Shown here piece by piece: positions 36,569 through 48,784 of a stretch of DNA of 64,000 nucleotides; position 1 is the stretch's first letter; every line of letters begins with the position of its first letter. Under the pieces are notes generated by a model. That model was not told the DNA's origin and ran no database searches. It saw nothing but the letters and a program-made list of their open reading frames with translations. The DNA comes from Cupriavidus sp. 2SB (GTDB taxonomy: Bacteria; Pseudomonadota; Gammaproteobacteria; Burkholderiales; Burkholderiaceae), in contig NZ_SCMX01000037.1 in NCBI RefSeq assembly GCF_005503625.1, positions 1 to 64,000 of the forward strand, given 5' to 3'. The position numbers were made by a program, and so were the translations under genes.

Positions 36569-37971
36569 ACGATGGCAAGCTCTTTGCATCGTGGGCGCTG
36601 CTGCCCGAAGGCTGGGCACAGGACGTGCTGCTGACATGGGATGCGCAGGGTGCGCTTGCATCGGTCGACACCGGAGTGACACCCGATGCGTCAGTGCCAC
36701 GCGCCGTCGGCCCGATATTGCCCGGCATGCCGAACCTGCACTCGCACGCGTTCCAGCGCGGTTTTGCAGGACTGACCGAATATCGTAGCGTGGCACCGGG
36801 CGACGATCCTGCAGGCGGCGACTCGTTCTGGAGCTGGCGCACGTTGATGTACCGCTTCGCACTGCGGCTCTCGCCCGATGCACTGGAAGCCATTGCCACG
36901 CAGCTGTATATCGAGATGCTGCGCGCCGGCTACACCAGCGTGTGCGAATTCCACTACGTGCATCACGATGCCGATGGCAAGCCCTATGCCGACCGCGCGG
37001 AGATGTCGCTGCGCTTGCTGCGCGCGGCGCAGGCTGCCGGTATTGGCATGACACTGCTGCCGGTGCTGTACCAGACGGCCGGGTTTGGCGACAAGCCCGC
37101 GCAGGCCGATCAGCGCCGCTTCCTGAACGATGTCGATGCCATGCACACGCTGCTCGAACGTCTGGCGCCGCATTGCGCGGCCTATGGCGCGCGGCTGGGT
37201 CTGGCGCCGCATTCGCTGCGCGCGGTGCCGCCGCAGAGCCTGAAGCATGCGGTGACGGCGCTGCACGCAGTGGATGCCATGGCACCCATACACATCCACA
37301 TCGCCGAGCAACAAAAAGAAGTGGACGATTGCCTGGCATGGTGTGGTGTGCGTCCCGTGCAATGGCTGCTCGACCACATGCCGGTGGATCAGCGCTGGTG
37401 TCTGGTCCACGCCACGCATATGGATTGGGAGGAACGGCGGCGGCTGGCGCAGAGCGGCGCGGTGGCTGGCATCTGCCCGACCACCGAGGCCAACCTGGGA
37501 GATGGCGTGTTTGACGCAGCGCCGTACCTTGCACTGGGCGGCGCCTGGGGCGTGGGTTCGGACAGCCATGCGAGCGTGAGTGCGGCAGAGGAACTTCGGA
37601 CTTTCGAATACGGCCAGCGTCTGGGTCTGCAACGCCGCAACGTGCTGGCGTCTGAGCGTCACCCACAAGTGGCGGACCGTCTGTGGCTCGATGCGGTGGC
37701 GGGCGGCACGCGCGCAGCGGCACGCAATGTGGCGGGACTGGCAGTCGGGCAGCGCGCCGACTTCCTCGTGCTCGATGGCGCGCATCCGGCGCTGGCGGGA
37801 CTCGACGGACCGCGTGCACTAGCCACGCATGTGTTCGCGAGCCACGGGCATGAGACACTTGCGGAAGTCCGCACGGGCGGCGTGCGTCGCGTGCAACATG
37901 GCGCGCATCCGCTCCAGGCCGAGGCCGGACGGTTGTTCGCCGAAGCGCGCACACGCCTGCTGGCCGACTGA
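36565..37971 (+). CDS. hutF: N-formimidoyl-L-glutamate deiminase
   Basis: Converts formimidoylglutamate to N-formylglutamate and ammonia, the marker of the five-step (HutF/HutG) pathway. The 468-residue amidohydrolase has the metal motif [40 protein letters not shown] and GSDSHASVS. Start: ATG 36565, overlapping the hutI stop. No glutamate formimidoyltransferase is present in the window. Confidence 0.96.
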   Translation: MNDGKLFASWALLPEGWAQDVLLTWDAQGALASVDTGVTPDASVPRAVGPILPGMPNLHSHAFQRGFAGLTEYRSVAPGDDPAGGDSFWSWRTLMYRFALRLSPDALEAIATQLYIEMLRAGYTSVCEFHYVHHDADGKPYADRAEMSLRLLRAAQAAGIGMTLLPVLYQTAGFGDKPAQADQRRFLNDVDAMHTLLERLAPHCAAYGARLGLAPHSLRAVPPQSLKHAVTALHAVDAMAPIHIHIAEQQKEVDDCLAWCGVRPVQWLLDHMPVDQRWCLVHATHMDWEERRRLAQSGAVAGICPTTEANLGDGVFDAAPYLALGGAWGVGSDSHASVSAAEELRTFEYGQRLGLQRRNVLASERHPQVADRLWLDAVAGGTRAAARNVAGLAVGQRADFLVLDGAHPALAGLDGPRALATHVFASHGHETLAEVRTGGVRRVQHGAHPLQAEAGRLFAEARTRLLAD

Positions 37972-38022
37972 ATCGCACGAATTTTTCAGCACCCAAGCAT
38001 TTCCAAGCGCCCCTGAAATACG

Positions 38023-38841
38023 ATGTCCGCCTTTACCACCGATATCCCCGCTTTCACCCTGCAGCGCGGCACGCGTCCGCTGCTGATCTCGATGCCGCAC
38101 GTCGGCACGCATGTTCCTGCGCAACTGGCGTCGCGCTTCACGCCCGAGGCGCGCACCGTGCCCGACACCGACTGGCACATGGATCGCCTCTACGATTTCG
38201 CGCGTGAGTTAGGCGCGTCGATCCTGATGGCGACGCACTCGCGCTACGTGGTGGACTTGAACCGCCCGCCCGATAACGCGAATCTCTATCCGGGCCAGGA
38301 CACTACGGGCCTGTGCCCGGTCGATACGTTCGACAAGACGCCGGTCTATGCCGATGGCACGCATGGTCCCGACGATGCCGAGATCGCGCTGCGCCGCGAC
38401 GCCGTCTGGCATCCGTACCACAACGCGCTGCAGGAAGAACTGAAACGCCTGCGCGATGCGCACGGCACCATCGCATTGTGGGATGCACACTCGATCCGCT
38501 CGGTGCTGCCACGTTTCTTCGAAGGCAAGCTGCCCGACTTCAACCTGGGCACCGCCGATGGCAAGAGTTGCGATGCAGCGCTTGCTGCCAGCCTGTTCGA
38601 GATCGCGAACGGTGTGCCGAATCACACCGCCGCGCTGAACGGCCGTTTCAAGGGCGGCTACATCACGCGCCAATACGGCAAACCAGCGGATGGCATCCAC
38701 GCCATCCAACTGGAACAGACACAGTCTTCCTATATGGAAGAGATCTACCCGTTTGCCTACGACGAGGGCAAGGCCGCGAACATCCGCCCGGCCATCCGCC
38801 AGATGCTGGAGACGGTGTTGGGGTTCGTGGAAGCGCGCTGA
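38023..38841 (+). CDS. hutG: N-formylglutamate deformylase
   Basis: Hydrolyses N-formylglutamate to glutamate and formate, last step of histidine degradation. The 272-residue protein has SMPHVGTHVP near the N-terminus, DTDWHMDRLYDF, VDLNRPPDNANLYPGQD and DAHSIRSVLP, all typical of this zinc-dependent family. It ends the hut operon and is convergent with the first fimbrial-like gene, 16 bp away, with no visible terminator between them. Confidence 0.96.
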   Translation: MSAFTTDIPAFTLQRGTRPLLISMPHVGTHVPAQLASRFTPEARTVPDTDWHMDRLYDFARELGASILMATHSRYVVDLNRPPDNANLYPGQDTTGLCPVDTFDKTPVYADGTHGPDDAEIALRRDAVWHPYHNALQEELKRLRDAHGTIALWDAHSIRSVLPRFFEGKLPDFNLGTADGKSCDAALAASLFEIANGVPNHTAALNGRFKGGYITRQYGKPADGIHAIQLEQTQSSYMEEIYPFAYDEGKAANIRPAIRQMLETVLGFVEAR

Positions 38842-38857
38842 GCCAGCCAGGGATTGC

Positions 38858-39904
38858 TCACTGATAGCTCATTGTGAAGGTGGCAAGCCCGACGACCGTG
38901 CCCGGGGTCACCGCGCCCGTGGCGACATATTCCGCGATGAACAAAATATCCGAGGTCGTCTCGGATGGCCCCACCAGGAACTGATTGAAGTTCCGGGGGT
39001 TCGGGGAGTCTGGTCCGTAGCGCACGGCCCGTCCCGATGGTCCCGTGATCTGCAACCGCACGCCTCGGGCGGTGGAGTCTGGTGTCAGCGTCAGCCGATC
39101 TGTCCGGTTGCCGGGAGTGGTGACATCGCTGAATGTCATATACACCCGCACCCGGGAATCGCTCGGGCATGCGATGTTGATGCGGAAAGGTGTGGCGCCA
39201 GCCGCAGCGCCGCCTTGGACTAGCGACGCTCGGGAGACGGTTGGCATCGAAACACCGACGCTGGGCGTGGTGACGCTGCAGGATCTGGCAGTGATGTTCG
39301 AATTGACGATGGCTACCGACGACAGCGTCGGGGATGTCACGTCATACGGGATGTTGTGGCTGACCAGCCGGAAGAGTTCCCCGATCGACAGCGGTCCGCT
39401 GACGGTTATCGAGCCGGTCTTGATCAGCTGGTAAGTGAATGTGGCATGGCCGGAGACACCGGCCGCGTTGACGCGTCGCGTGAAGTTGTTCGGTCCAAAT
39501 GAACGCAATGACGACATGACCGTGTCGTATTCCACGCTGACGACCCGTATCCCGATGCCGGGCATGCCGGTTTCCCAGGAACTGGGAACGGTGAGGGAGA
39601 CCGGGCGTTGCGTATACATCTGCAGGAAGAAGCCCGGGTACCTGCCCCACATCCACCAGGGCGCATTCGGCGGGCAATTGAAGGTGGTTACGCTCGAGCG
39701 AATCTCGCTTAGCGGCGCACCTATGGGCGCGTCGCGCGCGATGTTGATGTCATTGAAGGTGATCGTCGTCGGCGTGGTCGACAATGTGCACTGCAACGGC
39801 GGCGGATATTGGGCGTGCGCACCTGGGGACATTCCCAGGCAGCCCAAAGCCATCATCAGTGATGCCGGCATGGATAGCCAGCCGCTACGAACTGGATTGA
39901 ACAA
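38858..39904 (-). CDS. Orphan fimbrial adhesin-like protein A
   Basis: Predicted exported two-domain fimbrial subunit of ~348 residues. The signal peptide ends ...GMSPGAHA|Q. The N-terminal domain starts with LQCTLSTTPTTITF and has a second Cys (NCPP), then FTYQLIKTG marks its end. The C-terminal pilin-type domain has RSCSVTTPSV, NIACPSD, ARGVRLQITGP and the beta-strand VVGLATFTMSYQ with penultimate Tyr, as recognised by periplasmic chaperones. Start: TTG 39904 has GGAG at 6-nt spacing and aligns with the paralogues; TTG 39934 and ATG 39871 are alternatives. It is third in a row of three paralogues. No chaperone or usher is in the window, and the ligand is unknown. Confidence 0.75.
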   Translation of the reverse strand: MFNPVRSGWLSMPASLMMALGCLGMSPGAHAQYPPPLQCTLSTTPTTITFNDINIARDAPIGAPLSEIRSSVTTFNCPPNAPWWMWGRYPGFFLQMYTQRPVSLTVPSSWETGMPGIGIRVVSVEYDTVMSSLRSFGPNNFTRRVNAAGVSGHATFTYQLIKTGSITVSGPLSIGELFRLVSHNIPYDVTSPTLSSVAIVNSNITARSCSVTTPSVGVSMPTVSRASLVQGGAAAGATPFRINIACPSDSRVRVYMTFSDVTTPGNRTDRLTLTPDSTARGVRLQITGPSGRAVRYGPDSPNPRNFNQFLVGPSETTSDILFIAEYVATGAVTPGTVVGLATFTMSYQ

Positions 39905-40026
39905 GGCCAACTCCGCAGGACGCGATGAGGCCAAAGTCTATGAAACGTCGCTTGTTACAGATATCGTCAATCAACGAAATCGGAAGTCTTCCGAGTTCTT
40001 TCTGGTGTGGGGTTGCTGCAGCCGGG

Positions 40027-41106
40027 CTACTGATAGCTCATCGTGAAGGTGGCCAGCCCGGTGACAGTGCCGGGTGTCACTGCGCCCGTGGAGATGTATT
40101 TCACACTGAACGGCATATCGATGACCGGCTGGGAAGGTCCGATCTCGAACTGATTGGTGGTTTCGGCCGCGGAGCTATCCGCGCCGAAGCGCACGACCTG
40201 ACCCGTCGGACCTGTGATTTGCAACTGCACGCCCTGGGCGGTGGAGGCACGCGTCAGCGTCAGCATGTCCGTGCGGTTGCCGGGCGTCGTGGCGTCGCTC
40301 AGTGTCATGTGCACCTGCAGCCTGGCGTCGTTCTGGCATGACACGCCCACGCGAAAGTAGGTGGTGCCCGCCGTGTCCCCGACCCTGTCGAGCGCGGTGC
40401 GGTTGACCGTTGGCATCTCGACATTCACGGCGGGCGTGGTGGCGGTGCAGGATCTCGACATGATGGTGGTGTTGCCAATCCCTATAGCCGATAGCGGCGG
40501 CGATGACGTCTGGTTACGCGGAATGTTATGGCTGACGAGCTGAAGCAGTTCACCCATCGACACCGATCCGCCAATGGCCCCAGTGTCCACGCGGCCAGTC
40601 TTGATCAACTGGTACGTGAATGTGGCACTTCCGGAGTACCTGTCTGCACCGACATTCGGCGCGAAGTCGTCCCATCTGCCGAGCGGGATTTCCGACAGTA
40701 CCTTGTTGTCGTAACTCGTACTGATGACCCGCACGCCGACGCCGGGAATGTTGGTTTGCCAGACATCGGGAACGGTAGTGGAGACTGCGGCGCGTGGAAA
40801 ATACTGCAGGTAGAAGCCAACACTTCTACTGCCTTGCCATACGTTTCGCGGGCAATTGATCGTTGTCACGCTGGATCGGATAGCGCTCAGCGGTGTGCCG
40901 ACGGGTGCGTCCCGGGCGACACTGATCGTGCCGAAAGAGATTGTCGATGGCGAGGTCGACATCGTGCATTGCAATACCGGCGGCCGCGGCGGTGGCTGAA
41001 TCTGGGCGTACGCACCTGGACTGATGCCCCAGCATGCCAGGACGACGAACAGTGATGCCGACATCGCGTGGCGGCTGCGACGAACCGCATTGAGCAGGTA
41101 TTTCAT
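40027..41106 (-). CDS. Orphan fimbrial adhesin-like protein B
   Basis: Paralogue of the flanking genes, ~359 residues from ATG 41106 (MKYLLNAVRRSRHAMSASLF). The signal peptide ends ISPGAYA|Q, followed by a Pro-rich stretch (IQPPPRPP). The N-terminal domain has LQCTMSTSPSTISFG and INCPR, then FTYQLIKTG. The C-terminal pilin-type domain has RSCTATTPAV, GVSCQND, AQGVQLQITGP and GLATFTMSYQ. Each domain keeps one Cys pair. Relative to A and C the middle of the N-terminal domain is quite different, as expected of a binding surface. It is second in the row. Confidence 0.78.
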   Translation of the reverse strand: MKYLLNAVRRSRHAMSASLFVVLACWGISPGAYAQIQPPPRPPVLQCTMSTSPSTISFGTISVARDAPVGTPLSAIRSSVTTINCPRNVWQGSRSVGFYLQYFPRAAVSTTVPDVWQTNIPGVGVRVISTSYDNKVLSEIPLGRWDDFAPNVGADRYSGSATFTYQLIKTGRVDTGAIGGSVSMGELLQLVSHNIPRNQTSSPPLSAIGIGNTTIMSRSCTATTPAVNVEMPTVNRTALDRVGDTAGTTYFRVGVSCQNDARLQVHMTLSDATTPGNRTDMLTLTRASTAQGVQLQITGPTGQVVRFGADSSAAETTNQFEIGPSQPVIDMPFSVKYISTGAVTPGTVTGLATFTMSYQ

Positions 41107-41277
41107 GATGCAAAGCAATCGAGTGTATCTAGTTGGACGTCCTCGGGGGGGAGGCGGTACCGCACCGAAATCCGATGTGGCATCGCCAAGTCTATGGATG
41201 GGAGATCGACCAAGAAATGGCTGATCGACGAATTTAGGAATTTTCTGAGATTCGTTGGGAAGGGGTGCCGCCAGGGA

Positions 41278-42354
41278 CTACTGGTAACTCATCGTGAACG
41301 TGGCGATCCCGATGACTGTGCCGGGCTGCACTTCCCCCGTGGCCACGTAGTCGACGCTGAATGGAATATTGTCGGTCGTGCTGGATGGCCCGATCAGAAA
41401 TTGATGGGTGTTCAGCGTCGTTGCGGCGTCCGGTCCGAAACGTACCGCGTCTCCCGAGGGGTTCGTGATCCGCAACCGTACGCCCTGGGCCGTGGAGCCG
41501 CTCGTCAGCGATAGCAGGTTTGTCCGGTTGCCCGGCGTCGTGGCATCGGTCAACGTCATATGCACCTGTACGTTCGTATCCTGCTGGCAATTGATGCCGA
41601 TGCGGAAGGCGGTCCTGCCTGCCGTATCGCCCACGTTGCCTAGTGTCGACCGCGAAATCGTGGGTAGTGGTACATCCACGCTGGGCGTGGTCACAAGACA
41701 GGAGCGCCCTGTGACAGTGGTATCGCCGAGCCCGACCGAAGACAGTGTGCCCGACGTGACATTCGTGTTGCCGTTGGCACTCACCAGCCGGAACAGCCTG
41801 CCGACCTGCATTGTTCCGGTGCCGGTGACCGGCCCCGTCTTGATCAACTGGTAGGTGAACTGGGCGATGTAGGTGTCGGGTCTTGAGCCGGTGTTCGGAA
41901 GAAAACTCTGGAAGCTGCCGCTGCTCACATTGGAAAGCACGCGATTGTCATAAGTTCTGCTGCGCACGCGTATGCCGACACCGGGGTAGCCCGTTTCCCA
42001 TACGTCGTTGACCGTGGACGATGTGGGAAGGGTCGGGTAGGCCCGCAGGCTGAAGCCTCCGTGGAGGACATAGCAGGATTCTCGTTGGCCGGCGACGGTT
42101 ATGCATTGGATACGTCCGAGATTCGCGGGACAAGTTACCGTCGTGGTCGACGTCCTGACCTCACTCAGTTCGGCGCCTACCCGTGCATCCCGTGCAGTAC
42201 TGATGCTGCCGAAGGAAATCGTTGCAGGCGATGTCGACATGGTGCATTGCTGTGCCTGTGCACCCGGGCTGAATCCCCAGATCCCAAGGAGAAAGACAAG
42301 TGCCGCGGGGAACATGGACCGGGCACGACGCAACGATATGAGGGTCGTGGTCAT
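41278..42354 (-). CDS. Orphan fimbrial adhesin-like protein C
   Basis: Paralogue of 358 residues starting at ATG 42354 (MTTTLISLRRARSMFPAALV). The signal peptide ends FSPGAQA|Q. The N-terminal domain starts QCTMSTSPATISFGSIS with VTCPAN, and carries an extra Cys pair (IQCITVAGQRESC) absent in A and B. FTYQLIKTG precedes the pilin-type domain with RSCLVTTPSV, INCQQD, AQGVRLRITNP and IATFTMSYQ. It is probably first of the three-gene run, transcribed from the ~300-bp gap upstream. The AsaT-type genes beyond are unrelated. Confidence 0.78.
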   Translation of the reverse strand: MTTTLISLRRARSMFPAALVFLLGIWGFSPGAQAQQCTMSTSPATISFGSISTARDARVGAELSEVRTSTTTVTCPANLGRIQCITVAGQRESCYVLHGGFSLRAYPTLPTSSTVNDVWETGYPGVGIRVRSRTYDNRVLSNVSSGSFQSFLPNTGSRPDTYIAQFTYQLIKTGPVTGTGTMQVGRLFRLVSANGNTNVTSGTLSSVGLGDTTVTGRSCLVTTPSVDVPLPTISRSTLGNVGDTAGRTAFRIGINCQQDTNVQVHMTLTDATTPGNRTNLLSLTSGSTAQGVRLRITNPSGDAVRFGPDAATTLNTHQFLIGPSSTTDNIPFSVDYVATGEVQPGTVIGIATFTMSYQ

Positions 42355-42650
42355 GGCGCAAAAACGTGAGGCATGGTGTCCGAAGGCGTTGGCATGACTT
42401 CGACGCGAGACCGGGCGACGTCACGAGCGGAAGTCTAGGGACCGGCTGCCCCCTCAGAAATCGCTGAATGACGAAATTGAGATGTTTCTGATTTGCGAAC
42501 GAGCGGGAAGTGGAAAGCTGTGCAGCGAGGGAGACATCCCCGGTGAAACCGGGAAGAAGTGTGACGAGCGAGAGGCAGGTGAAGGAAAGGTGAAGGAAAG
42601 GTGCGGAGCAGGCGCCCCGCACCGGGCTTGCGGCAAAAGACTTGCGACTA
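42355..42650. other. Gap between adhesin C and aspD
   Basis: About 300 bp with no gene. It must contain the promoter of the adhesin run and the 3' end of the aspT-aspD transcript. A two-copy 11-bp tandem repeat (GGTGAAGGAAA, 42578-42599) lies next to the candidate aspD terminator. No clear promoter was recognised. Confidence 0.5.
42585..42623 (-). terminator. Candidate terminator of the aspT-aspD operon
   Basis: On the minus strand GGTGCGG... pairs with CCGCACC (7 bp, ~10-nt loop) and is followed by TTTCCTTCACCTTTCC, a pyrimidine-rich but not pure T tail. It is located 28 bp after the aspD stop. Confidence 0.4.
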
Positions 42651-46023
<3,373 letters not shown>

Positions 46024-46479
46024 GGAACCTCCTTAAAGCGTGACGCGGATGAGGGGGCGCATGATCCGGTGCGCGAGGCGCCGGGCATGCCGGACACAGC
46101 TACTGCGGCACCATGCCGCGGCTGACCATCGCGCAACTAGCCAAACGGCCACGCAATGGCGTCGGGGAGAGAGGATTGGAATCGAGGAAGGCTGGGCCGC
46201 TCACGGCGTGGCCGGACTGCGGGGCGGATACGGATGGCATGACGCGACGCGGGCCTCCCTATGGCTCATGGCAAGCCTGCGGCCGTGCGGCAGGCGAGAG
46301 CCATTATCAGCGTGGGGTCGCGACGTGCGTACTGAAAGCTTTTGACAGCGTATTAAACGGGATCGTAAATCCTTCAATTATTCTGCTCCGCGCAAGAAAA
46401 AGCCCCGCATGGGCGGGGCTGGGGTGTTGCAGTTGGCGCGGATTCAAAGCGGCCGATGCGGCCACCCATTACTTACCCA
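46024..46479. other. Gap between aspT and loiP
   Basis: About 455 bp. It holds the loiP terminator (46394-46420) and the aspT leader with its strong ribosome-binding site next to 46024. No convincing promoter pair for aspT and no gene were recognised in the remaining ~350 bp. Confidence 0.5.
46394..46420 (-). terminator. Terminator after loiP
   Basis: On the minus strand AGCCCCGC-CCAT-GCGGGGCT is followed by TTTTTCTT, 60 bp after the loiP stop. It also shields aspT from loiP transcription. Confidence 0.88.
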
Positions 46480-47241
46480 TCACTTTCCGCTGTTGAGTCG
46501 ATCCTGGATGTGCTTGGCGCGTGCATCGGAACCAGGGTGTGAGCTCAGCATGCTCGACTTGCCGCCATCGAGCTTGGCCAGTTTCTGGAACGCGGTCACC
46601 AGCGCTTGCCGGTTGGCCCCGTTCTTCGTGAGCAGGTCGAACGAGTAATCGTCGGCCGCCGACTCCTGGCGCTGCGAGAACTGGGCATTGATAAACGTCT
46701 CGCCCAGTTCCCCGATCTGCGACGACGACAACGCGGTCAGCGCCGTGTTGCCCGTGGAGCCGAGCAGCCCGCGCGCCGCCGCCGTGGTGTATGCCACCTG
46801 CATGGCTGCCTTGGTGTGGCCCAGCGCCACGTGTCCGATTTCGTGGCCGAGCACGCCGCGCACTTCGTCGTCGGTCATCAGGTCCATCAGTCCGCTGTAG
46901 ACGCGAACACAACCATTGGCCATGGCCCACGCATTCACGTCCTTGGTCACATAGACCTTGGCATCGAGGGGCAGGCCGGTGTTCTTCAGGCCGCTCATGA
47001 TGTTCACCAGGCGTTTTGCGTAGGTGCTGTCGGCTGCGGCGAGCGTGTTCTTCTTGTCCATCTCGGCGCAGGACTGGTCGGAGAGCTGCTTCACGCTGGC
47101 ATCGCTGAGCGTGGCGGCCGTGAACAGGCTGCCGCCGGCCTGGGTCAGGCTATCCATGTTGGCACCTGCACAGCCGGCAAGCAGGGCGGCGCAGCCGAGG
47201 GCCGCAGCGGTGGCGGTGGCATTGGCGAGGAGTCGCTTCAT
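46480..47241 (-). CDS. loiP: M48-family metalloprotease lipoprotein (LoiP/YggG-like)
   Basis: Predicted membrane-anchored zinc protease of the envelope. The 253-residue precursor has a lipoprotein signal peptide with lipobox LAGC (Cys24). The zinc-binding HEIGH motif is at 133-137, with the third ligand Glu in SQRQESAADDYSF. The length equals E. coli LoiP (YggG, 252), a stress-linked outer-membrane-associated protease. The C-terminal HPGSDARAKHIQDRL is typical of the family. The start is ATG 47241. Confidence 0.88.
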   Translation of the reverse strand: MKRLLANATATAAALGCAALLAGCAGANMDSLTQAGGSLFTAATLSDASVKQLSDQSCAEMDKKNTLAAADSTYAKRLVNIMSGLKNTGLPLDAKVYVTKDVNAWAMANGCVRVYSGLMDLMTDDEVRGVLGHEIGHVALGHTKAAMQVAYTTAAARGLLGSTGNTALTALSSSQIGELGETFINAQFSQRQESAADDYSFDLLTKNGANRQALVTAFQKLAKLDGGKSSMLSSHPGSDARAKHIQDRLNSGK

Positions 47242-47666
47242 GGTCGGTTCCCTGTATCGATGTGTTCTGGTTGGAGCCTCGAAGGATAAGCAAGCGCAAC
47301 CGCACTCGCCAGCGGTTTATGTCTGACATGGCAAAGGTTTGATTTGACTCCGCCAGATGCCCCGGCGACACCCGGCGACGGCAGCGTGGCGCAGACCACA
47401 TACCGCGCGGCGGGGGCTGTGCGAAGGTCTGTCCATCCGGATTCCACCGGGCGTGAAACAACGAGCGGCACCGCACATATCGGCACGGGTGTAGGCCGCA
47501 ACATGCAGGTATGGCAGTAGTTGAATGTATGCCAAGAAAAACAAAAAAGCATTTGTCGACACTGGAACGGGGCTTGGTTGGGCGCAGGGTCAGAAACTTT
47601 CTGTGATGTGCTTCAAGCTCCATTCCCATCGAAACCCGACTATTGGGAAGACCGGGAGCTTGTGAC
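47242..47666. other. Divergent gap between loiP and the YdjC-family gene
   Basis: About 425 bp between two divergent starts, so it should contain both promoters. No strong -35/-10 pair, dyad or small gene could be supported. GGGAG at 47654 serves the gene on the right. Confidence 0.45.
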
Positions 47667-48434
47667 ATGCGCAGCCTGATCATCAATGCCGACGATTTCG
47701 GATTTGACCAAGAGACGTGCGCCACCACGGTGGATTGCTTCGAAGCGGGCCTGCTGACCAGCGCCACCATCATGGTAGGTTGCGAGGGTTCCAAAGCCGC
47801 CTACGAATACGCGCGCGAAAACCGCAAACGTTTTTCGTTCGGCCTGCACTTCAATATCGTGGATGGCTTCGCGCCGGCAGCCAACCGGGCCAATTCGCTA
47901 TGCGACGAAAGCGGCAGCTTCCGCGAAAGCGACGACCAGCGCCTGGCGGCCATGTGGGGCAGGCTGACGGTGGCCGACATCCGGCGCGAATTCCGTCTGC
48001 AACTGGAAGAACTGCGCGACAACTACGTGGAGGTCACGCACATCGACAGCCACGGCCACCTGCACAAATTCCCCGCAATCATTTATTCGCTGCGCTCCGA
48101 AATGCGCCGCGCCGGCGTGACCTGGGTCCGCCGTCCGCAGAACGTATTCCTGCGCCCCAACGGCAAACGCCGCGTGATCAACAACGTCTTCGCCATCCCG
48201 TTCTGGGGGTTGATGCGCACCGACTACTACTGCGCCGTGGACAGCGGCGACGAGATGTGGGCCAAGCGCCTGCCCGAACTGCTGCCCGAAGGACTGACCG
48301 AGGTGTCCGTCCACCCAGGCCGCAACGAGGCGTGGCGCTACAACGAAGCCAGCCCGTTGCTCAAGCCGGACGAATTCCGTCGGGCGTTGAACGAAGCGGG
48401 GATCGAGTTGACGAGGTATCGGGCGTTTGGATGA
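47667..48434 (+). CDS. YdjC/ChbG-family carbohydrate deacetylase
   Basis: Predicted metal-dependent deacetylase of 255 residues. The N-terminal metal and catalytic motif is INADDFGFD; metal-binding His residues lie in THIDSHGHLHKFP, and VHPGRNE lies near the C-terminus. Characterised relatives are ChbG (chitin disaccharide deacetylase) and HpnK in hopanoid loci; neither chitobiose nor hopanoid genes are adjacent here, so the substrate is open. The start is ATG 47667 after GGGAG. A terminator follows directly. Confidence 0.85.
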   Translation: MRSLIINADDFGFDQETCATTVDCFEAGLLTSATIMVGCEGSKAAYEYARENRKRFSFGLHFNIVDGFAPAANRANSLCDESGSFRESDDQRLAAMWGRLTVADIRREFRLQLEELRDNYVEVTHIDSHGHLHKFPAIIYSLRSEMRRAGVTWVRRPQNVFLRPNGKRRVINNVFAIPFWGLMRTDYYCAVDSGDEMWAKRLPELLPEGLTEVSVHPGRNEAWRYNEASPLLKPDEFRRALNEAGIELTRYRAFG

Positions 48435-48450
48435 GGGGTGCAGAAAACAG

Positions 48451-48485
48451 AAAACCCCGCAGCGTTGGTGCTTGCGGGGTTTTTT
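48451..48485 (+). terminator. Terminator after the YdjC-family gene
   Basis: Stem AAAACCCCGCA/TGCGGGGTTTT with an 11-nt loop and a T tail. The A-run on the other side means it can also stop the tRNA-Leu transcript coming from the opposite strand. Confidence 0.88.
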
Positions 48486-48505
48486 ATGAAATGCGCGGAA
48501 AGCTT

Positions 48506-48590
48506 TGGTGCCCGGGGTCGGACTCGAACCGACACGCCTTGCGGCGGGGGATTTTGAGTCCCCTGCGTCTACCTGTTTCACCACCCGGGC
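48506..48590 (-). tRNA. tRNA-Leu (anticodon CAA)
   Basis: On the minus strand the acceptor GCCCGGG pairs with CCCGGGC before discriminator A and an encoded CCA. The D-loop region reads TGGTGAAACAGGTAGACGC, the anticodon arm is GGGGA-CTCAAAA-TCCCC with anticodon CAA, the long variable arm CGCCGCAAGGCG is that of a class II tRNA, and the T-loop is GGTTCGAGTCC. It decodes UUG. No integrase or duplicated tRNA end is seen beside it. Confidence 0.95.
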
Positions 48591-48784
48591 CTGGGTCTGG
48601 CAACGGCCGCAATGGGCGTCGCGCGACGATGAAACGCGGATTATGCCGGATTTTCGGGCGCCTCACAACCGCTGGGCGCTGCGTCGGCCACACGGGCGCA
48701 ATCGGGCGGTCACGGCAGTTGGGGTAGGATAGCGCGCAGCCGCGTCATGCGGCCACGCCGTGTTTCTTACCGGAGCCGAGTGCC

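Noticed and set aside
39984..39999. Short palindrome CGGAAG-T-CTTCCG between adhesins A and B as a terminator
   Set aside because: The stem is only 6 bp and no T-run follows on the coding strand, so termination is not supported.
42578..42599. Two-copy 11-bp tandem repeat GGTGAAGGAAA as a phase-variation tract for the adhesin genes
   Set aside because: Only two copies, lying over 200 bp upstream of adhesin C and next to the aspD 3' end. There is no sign that copy number would change reading frame or promoter spacing.
48506..48590. tRNA-Leu as an integration site of a mobile element
   Set aside because: The tRNA is intact with no direct repeat of its 3' end, integrase or foreign gene nearby; both neighbours look like normal chromosomal genes.
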